This document shows, one piece after another, positions 1-11,198 of a stretch of DNA of 64,000 bases; the stretch's first letter is position 1; the number at the start of each line of letters is the position of its first letter. The DNA is taken from assembly GCA_019449595.1 (NCBI GenBank), contig JAGRPL010000014.1, positions 124,001 to 188,000 on the forward strand, read 5' to 3'. Below the pieces are notes generated by a model, which did not search any database, had not been told where the DNA came from, and saw only the letters and a program-made list of their open reading frames with translations. The stretch is from Rhodoferax sp. Lineage in GTDB: Bacteria; Pseudomonadota; Gammaproteobacteria; Burkholderiales; Burkholderiaceae_C. Both the position numbers and the translations under genes were made by a program.

Positions 1-140
1 ATGTCGTCGGGCATGCGGTGGGCGGAAACCACCTTGGCCTCGTGCGCGATGCCAAACTGTTGGAGAATCTGGACTGCATGTTGCATGGTGTCCCAGTCGG
101 AGCTGGAGCCCATGACGACGCCGATTTGGATGTTTGTCAT
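1..140 (-). CDS. purE: 5-(carboxyamino)imidazole ribonucleotide mutase PurE, N-terminal fragment
   Basis: The first 46 codons of a gene that runs off the left edge. PurE moves the carboxylate of N5-CAIR to carbon 4 to give CAIR in de novo purine synthesis, in the cytoplasm. The visible N-terminus starts MTNIQIGVVMGSSSDW and continues to an SAHRMPDD segment; the GSSSDW phosphate-binding loop and the SAHR motif are the hallmarks of class I PurE. The start lies only 36 bases from the divergent thioredoxin-like gene. purC lies about 2.1 kb away on the same strand, so the two purine genes are not directly adjacent here. The family is certain; the rest of the protein is outside the window. Confidence 0.93.
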   Translation of the reverse strand, partial: MTNIQIGVVMGSSSDWDTMQHAVQILQQFGIAHEAKVVSAHRMPDD

Positions 141-176
141 CCTTGAATTTTACTTTTTCGCCTAGAGCTACCCAAA

Positions 177-1133
177 ATGATCAACGTCACCATTGAAAAC
201 TTCGACGCCGAGGTCGTTGCCGCCTCCGCTTCCGTCCCTGTTCTGGTGGACTTCTGGGCCCCGTGGTGCGGCCCCTGCAAGGTCATCGGCCCCCTGCTGG
301 AAAAAGTGGAAACCGACTACGAAGGCCGCTTCAAGCTGGTCAAGATCGACTCCGACGAGCAGCAGGAGCTGGCCCAGGCGTTCGGCATCCGCAGCATCCC
401 CACCTGCGTGCTGATGGTGGGCGGCAAGCCGGTGGACGGCTTCATGGGTGCCAAGCCCGAAAGCGAGATCAAGGCCTTCCTGGACAAGCACCTGCCCTCG
501 CCCGAGGCACTGGAGGCGCAATCGGACGCCGAGGACGCCCAGGCCCTGATTGCCGCTGGCGACCCGCAGGCCGCGCTGCACAGGCTGCACGAGGCGCTGT
601 CCATCAACCCCGGCAACGACGACGCGCGCTACGACTACGTGAAGCTGCTGATCGAGAGCGATCTGCTGGACGACGCCGCGGCGGCGCTGGCGCCCAAGCT
701 CACCGAGATTCCCCGCCAGCTGCGCTTTGAGGCCCTGGGTCAGTTCCTGGATGCCATCCAGTTCGTGGTGCACGACGACCGCGGCGCCTGGACGCCCGAG
801 CAGTTCGACGCCCTGATCGCCACCAACAAGCGCGACTTCGACACCCGCCTGGCCAAGGCCCGGGTGCTGATGGTGGGCGGCAACTGGACTGCCGCCATGG
901 ACGAGCTGCTGGAAATCATCATGCGCGACAAGGCCTGGGGCGACGCCGTGCCGCGCAAGACCTACGTGGCCATTCTGGAGCTGCTCACACCGCCCAAACC
1001 CAAGGCCGACCCGCTGGCGGCGGGCAAAACCGCCGGAGGCATCGAACTGGCCGGCAAGGCCGTGGCCGTGGAAGACCCACAAGCCCAGCTGGTGTCCGCC
1101 TACCGGCGCAAGCTCAGCATGGCGCTGAACTGA
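177..1133 (+). CDS. cnoX: Thioredoxin-domain protein with TPR-like tail (CnoX/YbbN family)
   Basis: 318 residues. Residues 1–110 form a thioredoxin fold with an intact WCGPC active site (Cys31, Cys34) and the cis-proline loop SIPTC (Pro75). Residues about 115–290 are Ala/Leu-rich helices in tetratricopeptide-like pairs, the YbbN/CnoX architecture. Members of this family act in the cytoplasm as redox-aware holdases that hand clients to GroEL or DnaK. E. coli YbbN lacks the CXXC pair, whereas alphaproteobacterial CnoX keeps it; this protein is of the CXXC type and may also be an active oxidoreductase (inference). The gene is divergent from purE and monocistronic by layout. An annotation as plain 'thioredoxin' would miss the C-terminal 200 residues. 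Confidence 0.85.
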   Translation: MINVTIENFDAEVVAASASVPVLVDFWAPWCGPCKVIGPLLEKVETDYEGRFKLVKIDSDEQQELAQAFGIRSIPTCVLMVGGKPVDGFMGAKPESEIKAFLDKHLPSPEALEAQSDAEDAQALIAAGDPQAALHRLHEALSINPGNDDARYDYVKLLIESDLLDDAAAALAPKLTEIPRQLRFEALGQFLDAIQFVVHDDRGAWTPEQFDALIATNKRDFDTRLAKARVLMVGGNWTAAMDELLEIIMRDKAWGDAVPRKTYVAILELLTPPKPKADPLAAGKTAGGIELAGKAVAVEDPQAQLVSAYRRKLSMALN

Positions 1134-1144
1134 CCTGACGCCGC

Positions 1145-1522
1145 TCAGGCGGCGCGGGCGTGCAGGCCCGCGGTGCGCACCGGGAGGCGCTCGGTAGCCA
1201 GCACGCGCTGGGCGTTGAGGCTGCTGATGGGGATGCTGGCGTCCTGCGGAATGCCCCCCGAGAGTTGCAGCGCCAGGTAGCGTCCGCAGCTCACGCGCAG
1301 GAACGACGCGAAGTTGTCCACCGCCCCGCGCGCCTGCACCAGCTCGTCGTAGAGCTTGGTGCAAAGCTGGGGTACGCTCATGCCGTCACGCTGGGCAATG
1401 TCGTCCAGCACGCTCCAGAACAGGTTCTCCAGCCGGATGCTGGTGGCCACCCCGTGCAGGCGCACGGAGCGGACACGGCATTCGTACTGGTGCGGATCGG
1501 CGTTGATGAATACCTGGCACAT
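1145..1522 (-). CDS. Ribbon-helix-helix domain protein
   Basis: 125 residues. The N-terminal half holds a short strand with basic residues followed by two helices (SIRLENLFWSVLDDIA and a following MSVPQL segment), which fits the RHH_4-type ribbon-helix-helix fold seen in a family of small proteobacterial proteins. The strand 'RSVRLHGVATSIRLE' would be the DNA-contacting ribbon if it binds DNA. The C-terminal third is less conserved in appearance and ends with Ala/Arg residues. It is convergent with the thioredoxin-like gene, 11 bases away, and lies downstream of the DJ-1/PfpI gene on the same strand with a 57-base gap, so the two may be co-transcribed. The target is unknown. Confidence 0.7.
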   Translation of the reverse strand: MCQVFINADPHQYECRVRSVRLHGVATSIRLENLFWSVLDDIAQRDGMSVPQLCTKLYDELVQARGAVDNFASFLRVSCGRYLALQLSGGIPQDASIPISSLNAQRVLATERLPVRTAGLHARAA

Positions 1523-1579
1523 GGTGCGTCTCCATCCGGTTGGTACTGGGCGCGATGATGCAGCGCCCGCCGGTGCGCG

Positions 1580-2161
1580 TCAATGCGTGATGCGGGTTCC
1601 CAGAACCGCCAGGAACTGGGCCATCCACGCCGGGTGCGCCGGCCAGGCCGGGGCGCTCACCAGGTTGCCGTCGGTGTGGGCGCCGTCGATGGCGATGTCG
1701 GCATAGGTGCCTCCGGCGCGCTCCACCTCCACCCGGCAGGCCGGGTAGGCCGAGCAGCTGCGGCCCTTGAGCACGTTGGCCCCGGCGAGCAGCTGGGCAG
1801 CGTGGCAGATGGCCGCAACCGGCTTATTGGCGGTGAAGAAATGCTGGACCATGGCCACCACGGCCGGGTAGGTGCGCAGGTATTCGGGGCCGCGGCCGCC
1901 GGGCAGCACCAGCGCGTCGTAGCTGGCCACCTGGATGTCGGCAAACGTGGCGTTGAGCGCAAAGTTGTGCCCGGGCTTTTCGCTGTAGGTCTGCGCGCCC
2001 TCGAAGTCGTGGATGGCCGTCTTGATCTGGTCGCCGCTCTTCTTGTCCGGGCAGACCGCGTGCACCGTGTGGCCGACGGCCAGCAGGGTCTGGAAGGGCA
2101 CCATGGTTTCGTAGTCTTCACAGTAGTCGCCACAGATCATCAGAATCTTTTTCGCCGCCAT
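1580..2161 (-). CDS. DJ-1/PfpI family protein
   Basis: 193 residues from a start at 2161, chosen because AGGAG lies 6 bases upstream; the frame stays open further upstream but without family similarity. The DJ-1/PfpI class I glutamine amidotransferase-like fold is shown by the ALVLPGGRGPEYL segment (about residues 83–95) and the nucleophile elbow AICHAAQLL with Cys119 followed by His120. Family members include proteases, deglycase or glyoxalase-like enzymes and chaperones, so the reaction cannot be assigned from sequence. Together with the RHH gene and the thioredoxin-like gene it separates purC from purE. A stress-related role is an inference from the family only. Confidence 0.82.
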   Translation of the reverse strand: MAAKKILMICGDYCEDYETMVPFQTLLAVGHTVHAVCPDKKSGDQIKTAIHDFEGAQTYSEKPGHNFALNATFADIQVASYDALVLPGGRGPEYLRTYPAVVAMVQHFFTANKPVAAICHAAQLLAGANVLKGRSCSAYPACRVEVERAGGTYADIAIDGAHTDGNLVSAPAWPAHPAWMAQFLAVLGTRITH

Positions 2162-2255
2162 GCTGGTCTCCTGGTTGTTGTACGGAGAGCCATTCTTTAG
2201 CGCAAGGCGGCGCTTGTGGTGGTACTGGGCTGTTACATGGGGCCCACCCCGGGGT

Positions 2256-3164
2256 TCAGCCCGTGAGCCGTTCCAGCGCTTCCTGGTATTTGGCGGCGGT
2301 CTTGGCAATCACTGCGTCGGGCACGCGCGGCGCCGGGGGGGTCTTGCTCCAGGGCTTGCCGTCCACCTGGGCCTGCTCCAGCCAGTCGCGCACGAACTGC
2401 TTGTCGTAGCTGGGCGGGTTGCTGCCCTCCACGTAGCTTTCCACCGGCCAGTAACGGGAAGAGTCGGGGGTGAGCACTTCGTCCATCAGCGTCAGGGTGC
2501 CGTCTTTGTCCAGACCGAATTCGAACTTGGTGTCGGCGATGATGATGCCCTTGGTCAGCGCAAATTCAGCCGCCGCCTGGTAGATGGCGATGCTGATGTC
2601 GCGGATGCGGGTGGCCAGGTCCAGGCCGATCATCTCCACGGTTTTTTCGAAGGTGATGTTCTCGTCGTGGTCGCCCACGGCGGCTTTGGCAGCCGGGGTG
2701 TAGATAGGCGCAGGCAGTTTGCTGGCGTTCTTCAGGCCGGCGGGCAGCTTGACGCCGCAGACCGCGCTGTTCTCCTGGTATTCCTTCCAGCCGCTGCCGG
2801 CCAGGTAGCCGCGCACCACGGCTTCCACCGGAATGGGTTTGAGGCGCTTGACCAGCATGGAGCGACCTTCGACCTGGGGCACCTCGGCCGGCGTCACCAC
2901 GCTCTCGGGCGCGTCGCCGGTCAGGTGGATGGGGCACAGGTTCAGACCCTTGGGGCCGAGCTTGTCGAACCAGAACAGGGCCATCTGGGTGAGCAGCTTG
3001 CCCTTGCCCGGAATGGGCTCGCCCATGATCACATCAAAGGCACTGAGGCGGTCGCTGGCCACCATGAGAATGCGGTCGTCGCCCACGGCGTAGTTGTCGC
3101 GCACCTTGCCACGGGCAAGCAACGGCAAGGAGGTCAGGGCGGAGGTGTGTACGGTGGAGCTCAT
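2256..3164 (-). CDS. purC: Phosphoribosylaminoimidazole-succinocarboxamide synthase PurC
   Basis: 302 residues. SAICAR synthetase joins CAIR and aspartate with ATP in de novo purine synthesis. The N-terminal [16 protein letters not shown] segment is the ATP-binding signature, followed by [10 protein letters not shown] and, later, the [25 protein letters not shown] region with metal- and substrate-binding acidic residues. Length fits the bacterial/fungal-like long PurC type of beta-proteobacteria. The start at 3164 is preferred over an in-frame ATG-type codon 51 bases upstream because that upstream region forms the terminator hairpin behind fba. Runs in the same direction as fba and pyk. Confidence 0.95.
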   Translation of the reverse strand: MSSTVHTSALTSLPLLARGKVRDNYAVGDDRILMVASDRLSAFDVIMGEPIPGKGKLLTQMALFWFDKLGPKGLNLCPIHLTGDAPESVVTPAEVPQVEGRSMLVKRLKPIPVEAVVRGYLAGSGWKEYQENSAVCGVKLPAGLKNASKLPAPIYTPAAKAAVGDHDENITFEKTVEMIGLDLATRIRDISIAIYQAAAEFALTKGIIIADTKFEFGLDKDGTLTLMDEVLTPDSSRYWPVESYVEGSNPPSYDKQFVRDWLEQAQVDGKPWSKTPPAPRVPDAVIAKTAAKYQEALERLTG

Positions 3165-3192
3165 GGTCGGACGCAAAGAGAGACAACAAAAG

Positions 3193-3222
3193 AAAAAGGC
3201 CCGCTGAACAGTCAACGGGCCT
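3193..3222 (-). terminator. Intrinsic terminator after fba
   Basis: On the minus strand a GGCCCG/CGGGCC stem (arms 3198–3203 and 3216–3221, 12-base loop with a possible extra TGA/TCA pairing) is followed at once by TTTTT. It lies 25 bases after the fba stop and ahead of the purC start, so purC is probably attenuated from, or independent of, fba transcription. Confidence 0.75.
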
Positions 3223-3246
3223 GGAACTATTCCGGCGAATTATCGC

Positions 3247-4311
<1,065 letters not shown>

Positions 4312-4343
4312 TTTGAATCCCCAGGAAGTTGAAAACCGCTTGC

Positions 4344-4378
4344 GTTACCGGCTTGGTAACCACTTGGTAACTGGTACC
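4344..4378. promoter_or_regulatory. GGTAAC-type repeat cluster upstream of fba
   Basis: The segment holds GTTACC (4344–4349), GGTAAC (4355–4360), GGTAAC (4366–4371) and GGTACC (4373–4378). The first two form an inverted repeat, and the second and third form a direct repeat, CTTGGTAAC, with an 11-base period (one helical turn). It sits 33–67 bases ahead of the fba start, where an operator would be expected. No regulator is identified. The spacing is seen directly; the function is inferred. Confidence 0.4.
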
Positions 4379-4435
4379 AAAAGGGGGGATTTTAAACGTC
4401 CGGGGCACACTCGGACCTTACGCCGGCGGCGCCGC

Positions 4436-5869
4436 TCAGCCCACGGCGCAGATTTTCAGCATGTTGGTGCCACCGGGCGAGCCCATGGGCTCGCCGCAGG
4501 TGATGGCGTACACGTCGCCGCTTTGCACGATGCCGCGGGATTTCAAGTGGTTTTCGGCCTCTTTCAGCGCGGTGTCGCGGTCGGCGCTGGTGTCGGCAAA
4601 CAGGGGGCGCACGTTGCGGTACAGGGCCATCTTGCGCTGCGTGGCCACCTTGGTCGTCAGGGCATATATGGGCACGCGGATCAGGTGGCGGCTCATCCAC
4701 AGGGCGGTGGAGCCGCTGTCGGTCATGGCGACAATGGCCTTGGCCCCCAGGTGGTGGGCGGTGAACAGTGCGCCCATGGCAATGGTCTGGTCGATGCGGT
4801 GGAAGGTCTTGCCGGTGAAGTCAGCCTCCAGCTCGAAGTCTTCGTGGCCTTCGGCAGCATGGCAGATCTTGGCCATTTCCACGATGGTCTCCAGCGGGTA
4901 CTTGCCCGCAGCCGTTTCGGCCGACAGCATGACGGCGTCGGTGCCGTCAAGCACGGCATTGGCCACATCGCTGACCTCGGCGCGGGTGGGCACCGGGTTG
5001 GTGATCATGGATTCCATCATCTGGGTGGCGGTGATGACCACCCGGTCGTGCTCGCGGGCGAGCTTGATCATGCGCTTTTGCAGGCCCGGCACGATGGCGT
5101 TGCCCACCTCGACGGCCAGATCGCCGCGGGCGACCATGATGCCGTCGCTGGCCAGCAGGATCTCCAGCAGTTTCGGAATGGCCTCGGCCCGTTCGATCTT
5201 GGCGATCAGGCCGGGCTTGTGGTTGTACTCGGCAGCCGCCACGTTGCACAGCTGGCGCGCCATTTCCATGTCGGTGGCATTCTTCGGAAAACTCACCGCC
5301 ACGTAATCGGCCTGGAAGCTCATGGCGGTGCGGATGTCGTCCATGTCCTTGGCGGTAAGGGCCGGCGCGCTCAAGCCGCCGCCCTGCTTGTTGATGCCCT
5401 TGTTGTTGGACAGCTCGCCGCCGATCTTGACGGTGGTGTGCACGGCCTCACCCTTGACGGCGTCCACCGTGATGACGATCAGGCCGTCGTTGAGCAGCAG
5501 CACGTCGCCGGCCTTGACCTCGCGCGGCAGCGCCTTGTAATCAAGCCCCACGCCGTTGTTGTCGCCGAGCTCGACCCGGGCGGCATCCAGCACGAATTTC
5601 TGTCCCGGCTCCAGCACCACCTTGCCCTCGGCAAACTTGCCGACACGGATCTTGGGGCCCTGCAGGTCCGCCATGATGGCCACCTCGCGGCCCGCACGCT
5701 GCGCCGCCTCGCGCACCAGGCGGGCGCGGTCGATGTGGTCCTGCGCCTTGCCGTGGCTGAAGTTCAGGCGCACGACGTTGACCCCCGCGCGAATCATCTG
5801 CTCCAGCAGCTCCGGGGCACTGGACGCCGGGCCCAGGGTGGCAACAATCTTGGTGGCGCGACGTGGCAT
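4436..5869 (-). CDS. pyk: Pyruvate kinase
   Basis: 477 residues. Transfers phosphate from phosphoenolpyruvate to ADP, the last step of glycolysis. The start at 5869 has AAGGAG 8 bases upstream; the frame extends upstream but without pyruvate kinase similarity. Recognisable segments are the N-terminal ATKIVATLGPASS, RLNFSHG, the Lys/Glu region IAKIERAEAIP followed by IMVARGDLAVEVG (metal and substrate site), and the TATQMMESM loop. The C-terminal allosteric domain is present. It lies upstream of fba on the same strand, 124 bases apart, and divergently from a diguanylate cyclase gene. Confidence 0.96.
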   Translation of the reverse strand: MPRRATKIVATLGPASSAPELLEQMIRAGVNVVRLNFSHGKAQDHIDRARLVREAAQRAGREVAIMADLQGPKIRVGKFAEGKVVLEPGQKFVLDAARVELGDNNGVGLDYKALPREVKAGDVLLLNDGLIVITVDAVKGEAVHTTVKIGGELSNNKGINKQGGGLSAPALTAKDMDDIRTAMSFQADYVAVSFPKNATDMEMARQLCNVAAAEYNHKPGLIAKIERAEAIPKLLEILLASDGIMVARGDLAVEVGNAIVPGLQKRMIKLAREHDRVVITATQMMESMITNPVPTRAEVSDVANAVLDGTDAVMLSAETAAGKYPLETIVEMAKICHAAEGHEDFELEADFTGKTFHRIDQTIAMGALFTAHHLGAKAIVAMTDSGSTALWMSRHLIRVPIYALTTKVATQRKMALYRNVRPLFADTSADRDTALKEAENHLKSRGIVQSGDVYAITCGEPMGSPGGTNMLKICAVG

Positions 5870-5998
5870 GCAACAGTCTCCTTGTGGTGAGACTGCCATT
5901 TTCACATGGATGGGTGCGGGCCCTGCCCAGGGGCGCCCGACGCACCCGGCAGCAAAAAAAACGCCGTTATTGCCAAATAGTGCAGATCTCTTGCTACC

Positions 5999-6026
5999 AA
6001 TATCCCCCACGAAAAGGGGGGATATT
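5999..6026. promoter_or_regulatory. Perfect 10-bp inverted repeat ahead of the GGDEF gene
   Basis: AATATCCCCC (5999–6008) pairs with GGGGGATATT (6017–6026) around an 8-base loop. It lies 16 bases ahead of the diguanylate cyclase start and 130 bases ahead of pyk. No T-run follows, so it is not a standard terminator. It could be an operator for a dimeric regulator or an RNA hairpin that hides the ribosome site of the GGDEF gene. Confidence 0.45.
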
Positions 6027-6041
6027 GTGTAATGGAAGGTT

Positions 6042-7115
<1,074 letters not shown>

Positions 7116-7141
7116 CACAGCGCTTGCACAGCCAGGTGCCT

Positions 7142-7193
7142 TATTGGCCCCAGCGCCCGCCAACACTGCGTCAATAGCTATGAAAAACAGAGC
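7142..7193 (-). repeat. Dispersed ATAGCT-core element, copy A
   Basis: Read on the minus strand this contains TTTTTCATAGCTATTGACGC followed by a GGCGGGCGCTGGGGC tail. It shares the core and the GC-rich tail with the other copies listed in this window. It sits immediately behind the pgk stop codon and in front of the 3' end of the GGDEF gene. Confidence 0.6.
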
Positions 7194-7196
7194 GCC

Positions 7197-8390
7197 TTAG
7201 CTGGTGGCCCGGCGTGTCAGCACTTCAAACGCCGGCAGCGTCTTGCCTTCGAGCACTTCCAGAAACGCGCCACCACCGGTGCTGATGTAACCCACCTGGT
7301 CTTCGATGCCGTACTTGGCAATGGCCGCCAGCGTGTCGCCGCCGCCGGCAATCGAGAACGCGCTGGACGCGGCAATGGCCTGGGCAATCACCTTGGTGCC
7401 GTTCTCGAAGGCGGCGAACTCGAACACGCCTACGGGGCCGTTCCAGACGATGGTGCCGGCCGCCTTGAGCTGCTGCGCCAGGGCCTGTGCGGTCTGCGGG
7501 CCGATGTCCAGGATCAGGTCGTCGTCGGCCACGTCGGTGGCAGCCTTGATCGTTGCCGGCGCATCGGCGGCAAAGGTCTTGGCAGTCACCACGTCGGTGG
7601 GGATGGGCACAGCGGCGCCACGGGCCTTCATCGCCTCGATGACGGCCTTGGCTTCTGCCAGCAGGTCCGGCTCGGCCAGGCTCTTGCCGATCTTCAGGCC
7701 GGCGGCCAGCATGAAGGTGTTGGCAATGCCGCCACCGACGATCAACTGGTCCACATTGGCGGCCAGGCTCTTCAGGATGGTCAGCTTGGTCGAGACCTTG
7801 GAGCCGGCCACGATGGCCACCAGCGGGCGCTTGGGGGCCAGCAGCGCCTTGGAGATGGCGTCCATCTCGGCAGCCAGCAGCGGACCGGCGCAGGCGATGG
7901 GTGCGAACTGGGCAATGCCGTAGGTGGACGCCTCGGCGCGGTGGGCGGTGCCGAAGGCGTCGTGCACGAAGATGTCGCACAGTGCGGCCATTTTCTTTGC
8001 CAGTTCTTCGCTGTTCTTCTTCTCGCCCTTGTTGACGCGGCAGTTTTCCAGCAGCACCAGCTGGCCGGGCTGCACTTGCACGCCGTCGACCCAGTTGGCC
8101 ACCACGGGCACGCTGCGGCCCATGAGTTCACCCATGCGCGCGGCCACGGGGGCCAGGGAATCTTCGGGCTTGAACTCACCTTCGGTGGGGCGGCCCAGGT
8201 GCGAGGTGACCATGACGGCGGCACCAGCATCCAGCGCCATCTGGATGCAGGGCACGCTGGCGCGGATGCGGGTGTCTTCGGTAATGCGGCCTGTGCCATC
8301 CTGCGGCACATTCAGGTCGGCACGGATGAAAACCCGCTTGCCGGCCACTTGGCCACGGGCGCACAAATCAGAAAAACGGATAACGTTCAT
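7197..8390 (-). CDS. pgk: Phosphoglycerate kinase
   Basis: 397 residues, the usual length. Transfers phosphate between 1,3-bisphosphoglycerate and ADP in glycolysis. The start at 8390 has an AAAGGTGT SD-like site; upstream extension of the frame shows no homology. Recognisable: [53 protein letters not shown] (nucleotide domain), [17 protein letters not shown] and the C-terminal GGGDT and STGGGAFLE loops. Encoded on the same strand as pyk, fba and purC but separated from pyk by the diguanylate cyclase gene. Confidence 0.97.
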   Translation of the reverse strand: MNVIRFSDLCARGQVAGKRVFIRADLNVPQDGTGRITEDTRIRASVPCIQMALDAGAAVMVTSHLGRPTEGEFKPEDSLAPVAARMGELMGRSVPVVANWVDGVQVQPGQLVLLENCRVNKGEKKNSEELAKKMAALCDIFVHDAFGTAHRAEASTYGIAQFAPIACAGPLLAAEMDAISKALLAPKRPLVAIVAGSKVSTKLTILKSLAANVDQLIVGGGIANTFMLAAGLKIGKSLAEPDLLAEAKAVIEAMKARGAAVPIPTDVVTAKTFAADAPATIKAATDVADDDLILDIGPQTAQALAQQLKAAGTIVWNGPVGVFEFAAFENGTKVIAQAIAASSAFSIAGGGDTLAAIAKYGIEDQVGYISTGGGAFLEVLEGKTLPAFEVLTRRATS

Positions 8391-8516
8391 GGGGACACCT
8401 TTGAAGAATGGAGGAAAGCCATGCGCCGCGCGTGCGGGCTCGGCCGCCATTGTAAAAGCCACCCCGTTGCCACCGAGCCGCCCAAGGCGCCCTAACCCCT
8501 GTACGGGAGGCAGCAA

Positions 8517-8539
8517 CCCACACAACAGCGCGGTGTGGG
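8517..8539 (-). terminator. Hairpin behind azlD
   Basis: CCCACAC (8517–8523) and GTGTGGG (8533–8539) form a 7-bp stem with a 9-base loop, beginning 10 bases after the azlD stop codon. There is no T-run, so Rho-independent ending is only a possibility. The remaining 125 bases up to the pgk start should hold the pgk promoter; no clear consensus boxes were seen. Confidence 0.4.
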
Positions 8540-8548
8540 GGCCCTAGT

Positions 8549-8896
8549 TCACCAGCCCAGCCCCAGATGCAAGGGCAGGTAGACCGCCATGCCACTCACA
8601 ATCGTGCCCAGCACGGCCTGACCCCGCCCATGGGTGCCGAAGTAGTACGCGGCTCCCGCCAGCGCTGCAAACAAGCGCGCGTCCTGCCAGGTCGTGATGA
8701 GATGTCCCTGGGTCATCAGGACTTCGGGCAGCACCACGGCCGAAAGGGCCGCAATCGGTGCGTATTGCAGGCCGCGCTGCGCCCAGTGCGGCAGGTGCCA
8801 GGGTTTGGCGCTGAGAAAAAAGAAACAGCGCGTCACCACGGTCACCAGTCCCAGCCCGACAATCACCCCCAGGGTCCAGCCATCGGTCTCGTTCAT
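8549..8896 (-). CDS. azlD: AzlD family branched-chain amino acid export subunit
   Basis: 115 residues with four predicted hydrophobic helices, matching AzlD, the small partner of AzlC. The AzlCD pair exports branched-chain amino acids or their analogues across the inner membrane. The N-terminus has the GVIVGLGLVTVVTRCFFF helix and a conserved ALSAVVLPEVL segment typical of the family. Its start overlaps the azlC stop by four bases, which indicates translational coupling. The substrate is inferred from the family only. Confidence 0.88.
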   Translation of the reverse strand: MNETDGWTLGVIVGLGLVTVVTRCFFFLSAKPWHLPHWAQRGLQYAPIAALSAVVLPEVLMTQGHLITTWQDARLFAALAGAAYYFGTHGRGQAVLGTIVSGMAVYLPLHLGLGW

Positions 8897-9639
8897 GCCG
8901 GACTTCCCGGAGTGGTCGGTGCGTCAGGCCGCAGGTGTTCCAGCACCAGACACAGCGCCACGGCTGCCGCGATGGCGGCCACGATGTTGAGCTTGAAGGG
9001 CAGCGCAAACGCCGCCACCGCGGCCATGGCGGCCACCCCGGCAGACACCCGGCGCAGCGCACTGGTGGCCAGGGAACAGCCCACGCCCAGCAGCGCCAGG
9101 ATGCCTGCGAACCCCAACCCCCAATTCGCGGGAATGGAGTGCGCCAGCGCAATGCCCAACAAACTCATGGCCTGCCAGCTGACCCAGTTGAAAAAACTGC
9201 CCCCCGACAAATAGGCCAGCTCGGCCGTGCGCCCTGCCTCATCGGTGGCTGGGTGGGTGAAGCGCCGGGTGAACATCACATAACTCAGGTCTGCGGTCAG
9301 GTACCCCTGGAATAGGCGCCAGCGCAGCGGCAGGTGCATCAGGTAGGCCCGCATGTGGGCGCTGAACACCACAAAGCGCAGGTTCACGCAAAAAGCGGTT
9401 GCCAGGATCACCCATACCGGGGCACCAGCCGCGATCAGGGGCATGGACGCCAGCTGTGCGCTGCCGGCAAACACCAGCAGACTCATGGCAGCGGCTTCGA
9501 AGGTGCTCATGCCGGAGTTGACCATGGCCACACCCGTCATCAACCCCCAGGCGGCCAGCCCGGGCGAGGTAGCCGCCATTTCCCGCAAACCCCGCTGGAA
9601 CTCGGGATGCCGCCACCAATGGCGCCAGCGCGCAATCAC
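8893..9639 (-). CDS. azlC: AzlC family branched-chain amino acid exporter
   Basis: 248 residues, the usual AzlC length, with a GTG start that overlaps the fmt stop by four bases. Multiple membrane segments are visible, together with the family segment [14 protein letters not shown] and the [15 protein letters not shown] loop that characterises AzlC permeases. It works with the AzlD subunit encoded next. The tight def–fmt–azlC–azlD run on the minus strand suggests one transcript, although there is no obvious functional tie between formyl-methionine processing and amino acid export. Confidence 0.9.
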   Translation of the reverse strand: MIARWRHWWRHPEFQRGLREMAATSPGLAAWGLMTGVAMVNSGMSTFEAAAMSLLVFAGSAQLASMPLIAAGAPVWVILATAFCVNLRFVVFSAHMRAYLMHLPLRWRLFQGYLTADLSYVMFTRRFTHPATDEAGRTAELAYLSGGSFFNWVSWQAMSLLGIALAHSIPANWGLGFAGILALLGVGCSLATSALRRVSAGVAAMAAVAAFALPFKLNIVAAIAAAVALCLVLEHLRPDAPTTPGSPA

Positions 9640-10607
9640 GCCAAGACCTGCCCCACCTGCAGGGGGACACCGCGCAGGAAGTCCGCCGCCGCCAGACGCT
9701 TGCCGCCGGGGCGCTGCAGCTCGGTCAGAATCACTACTGAATTCATAGCGGCCACCGCAATGCCTTCAGCCCCTACGGCCACAATCGTGCCTGGAAGCGG
9801 GTTTGCGGCGGCGGCCGGGGCCGGCTGCGCCGCCCAGACCTTGAGCACTTCGCCCTGCAGGGTGGTGGTGGTGGCGCCCGGAAAGGGGTTGAACGCCCGC
9901 ACCCGCCGCGCAATGGTCGGCGCGTCGAGGTGCCAGTCAATGGCGGCTTCATGCTTTTCGATCTTGTGGGCGTAGGTGACGCCGGTTTGCGGCTGGCGTT
10001 GCGGCTGCAGATGCCCGGCAGCGGCGCGGTCCAGCGCCTGCACCACCAAGTCGGCACCCAGATCGGCCAGCCGGTCATGCAGGGTGGCCGTGGTGTCGTG
10101 TTCGCCTATGGGCACGCTGTGCACCAGCAGCATGTCGCCGGTATCCAGTCCGGCATCCATCTGCATGATGGTGACGCCTGTCTCGGCATCGCCCGCTTCG
10201 ATGGCCCGGTGGATGGGCGCCGCGCCGCGCCAGCGCGGCAACAGGGAGCCGTGGATGTTGAGGCAGCCGAGCTTGCCGGCCTGGGCCATGTCGTCCAGCA
10301 CCCACTGCGGCAGGATCAGGCCGTAGGCGGCCACCACCATCACATCGGCATCGGCCTGCGCAATGGCCTGGCGCGCTGCCACGGCGTCCTCGGGGTATTT
10401 GCCGTCGAGCCGCAGGCTGCGCGGCTGGGCCACGGTCAGGGCATGGTCCAGCGCGAACTGTTTGACCGCCGAGGCCTGCAGCTTCATGCCGCGCCCGGCG
10501 GGTCGGTCGGGCTGGGTCAACACCAGACGGATGGTGTGGCCGCTGGCGTGCAGCCGCTCCAACGCCACCCGGGCAAACTCGGGCGTGCCGGCAAAGACGA
10601 CGTTCAC
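9636..10607 (-). CDS. fmt: Methionyl-tRNA formyltransferase
   Basis: 323 residues. Formylates Met-tRNAfMet using 10-formyltetrahydrofolate so that bacterial translation can initiate. The catalytic set is visible: Asn117 and His119 in LNIHGS, the [12 protein letters not shown] loop, and Asp155 in DAGLDTGD. The C-terminal domain (about 210–320) contacts tRNA. Located 10 bases downstream of def, the enzyme that later removes the formyl group, the classic def–fmt pair. Confidence 0.96.
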   Translation of the reverse strand: MNVVFAGTPEFARVALERLHASGHTIRLVLTQPDRPAGRGMKLQASAVKQFALDHALTVAQPRSLRLDGKYPEDAVAARQAIAQADADVMVVAAYGLILPQWVLDDMAQAGKLGCLNIHGSLLPRWRGAAPIHRAIEAGDAETGVTIMQMDAGLDTGDMLLVHSVPIGEHDTTATLHDRLADLGADLVVQALDRAAAGHLQPQRQPQTGVTYAHKIEKHEAAIDWHLDAPTIARRVRAFNPFPGATTTTLQGEVLKVWAAQPAPAAAANPLPGTIVAVGAEGIAVAAMNSVVILTELQRPGGKRLAAADFLRGVPLQVGQVLA

Positions 10608-10617
10608 CGCCTCGCCC

Positions 10618-11127
10618 TCACCGCGCGTCCTCGCGCTGGGCCTTGCGCAGCTTGGTCTTGATGCGGTTGCGCTTGAGCGGCGAAAGGTATTCGACGAACA
10701 CCTTACCCATCAGGTGGTCCATTTCATGCTGGATGCACACCGCCAGCAGCTCTTCGGCTTCGATGGTGCGCACCTGCCCGGCAAGGTCCATGGCGCGCAC
10801 ATGCACAGCGTCAAACCGCTCCACACCGTCGTAGATGCCGGGCACCGACAGGCAGCCCTCTTCGTTGAGGTGGGTGCCGGGGCTGGTCCAGACCAGTTCG
10901 GGGTTGATCAGCACGATGGGGTCGTCGCGTTCCTCGGAAACATCGATCACGATCACGCGTTCATGCACGTCGATTTGCGTGGCCGCCAGGCCAATGCCCT
11001 TGGCGTCGTACATGGTGTCAAGCATGTCGGCCACCAGGGTGCGGATGCGGTCGTCCACGGCGGCAACCGGCTTGGCAACCGTGTGCAGGCGGGGATCGGG
11101 ATAACAAAGTATGGGAAGTAAAGCCAT
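10618..11127 (-). CDS. def: Peptide deformylase
   Basis: 169 residues. Removes the N-formyl group from nascent proteins. The three class motifs are present: GIGLAATQ (residues 44–51), EEGCLSVPG with metal ligand Cys92, and QHEMDHL with ligands His134 and His138 and catalytic Glu135. The length and the long C-terminal helix match the Gram-negative class I type. Transcribed ahead of fmt; divergent from the LysM gene, with which it shares a 143-base promoter region. Confidence 0.96.
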   Translation of the reverse strand: MALLPILCYPDPRLHTVAKPVAAVDDRIRTLVADMLDTMYDAKGIGLAATQIDVHERVIVIDVSEERDDPIVLINPELVWTSPGTHLNEEGCLSVPGIYDGVERFDAVHVRAMDLAGQVRTIEAEELLAVCIQHEMDHLMGKVFVEYLSPLKRNRIKTKLRKAQREDAR

Positions 11128-11198
11128 GGGGTCTCTTCAAAGATGTCGCTATTTTCGCCACTTTTCCGTAATCGAGTGTAAGCGTCGGGCAAAAAACG

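Noticed and set aside
168-1364. A 398-codon minus-strand frame opposite the thioredoxin-like gene
   Set aside because: No recognisable domain, while the plus-strand protein has an exact WCGPC thioredoxin site.
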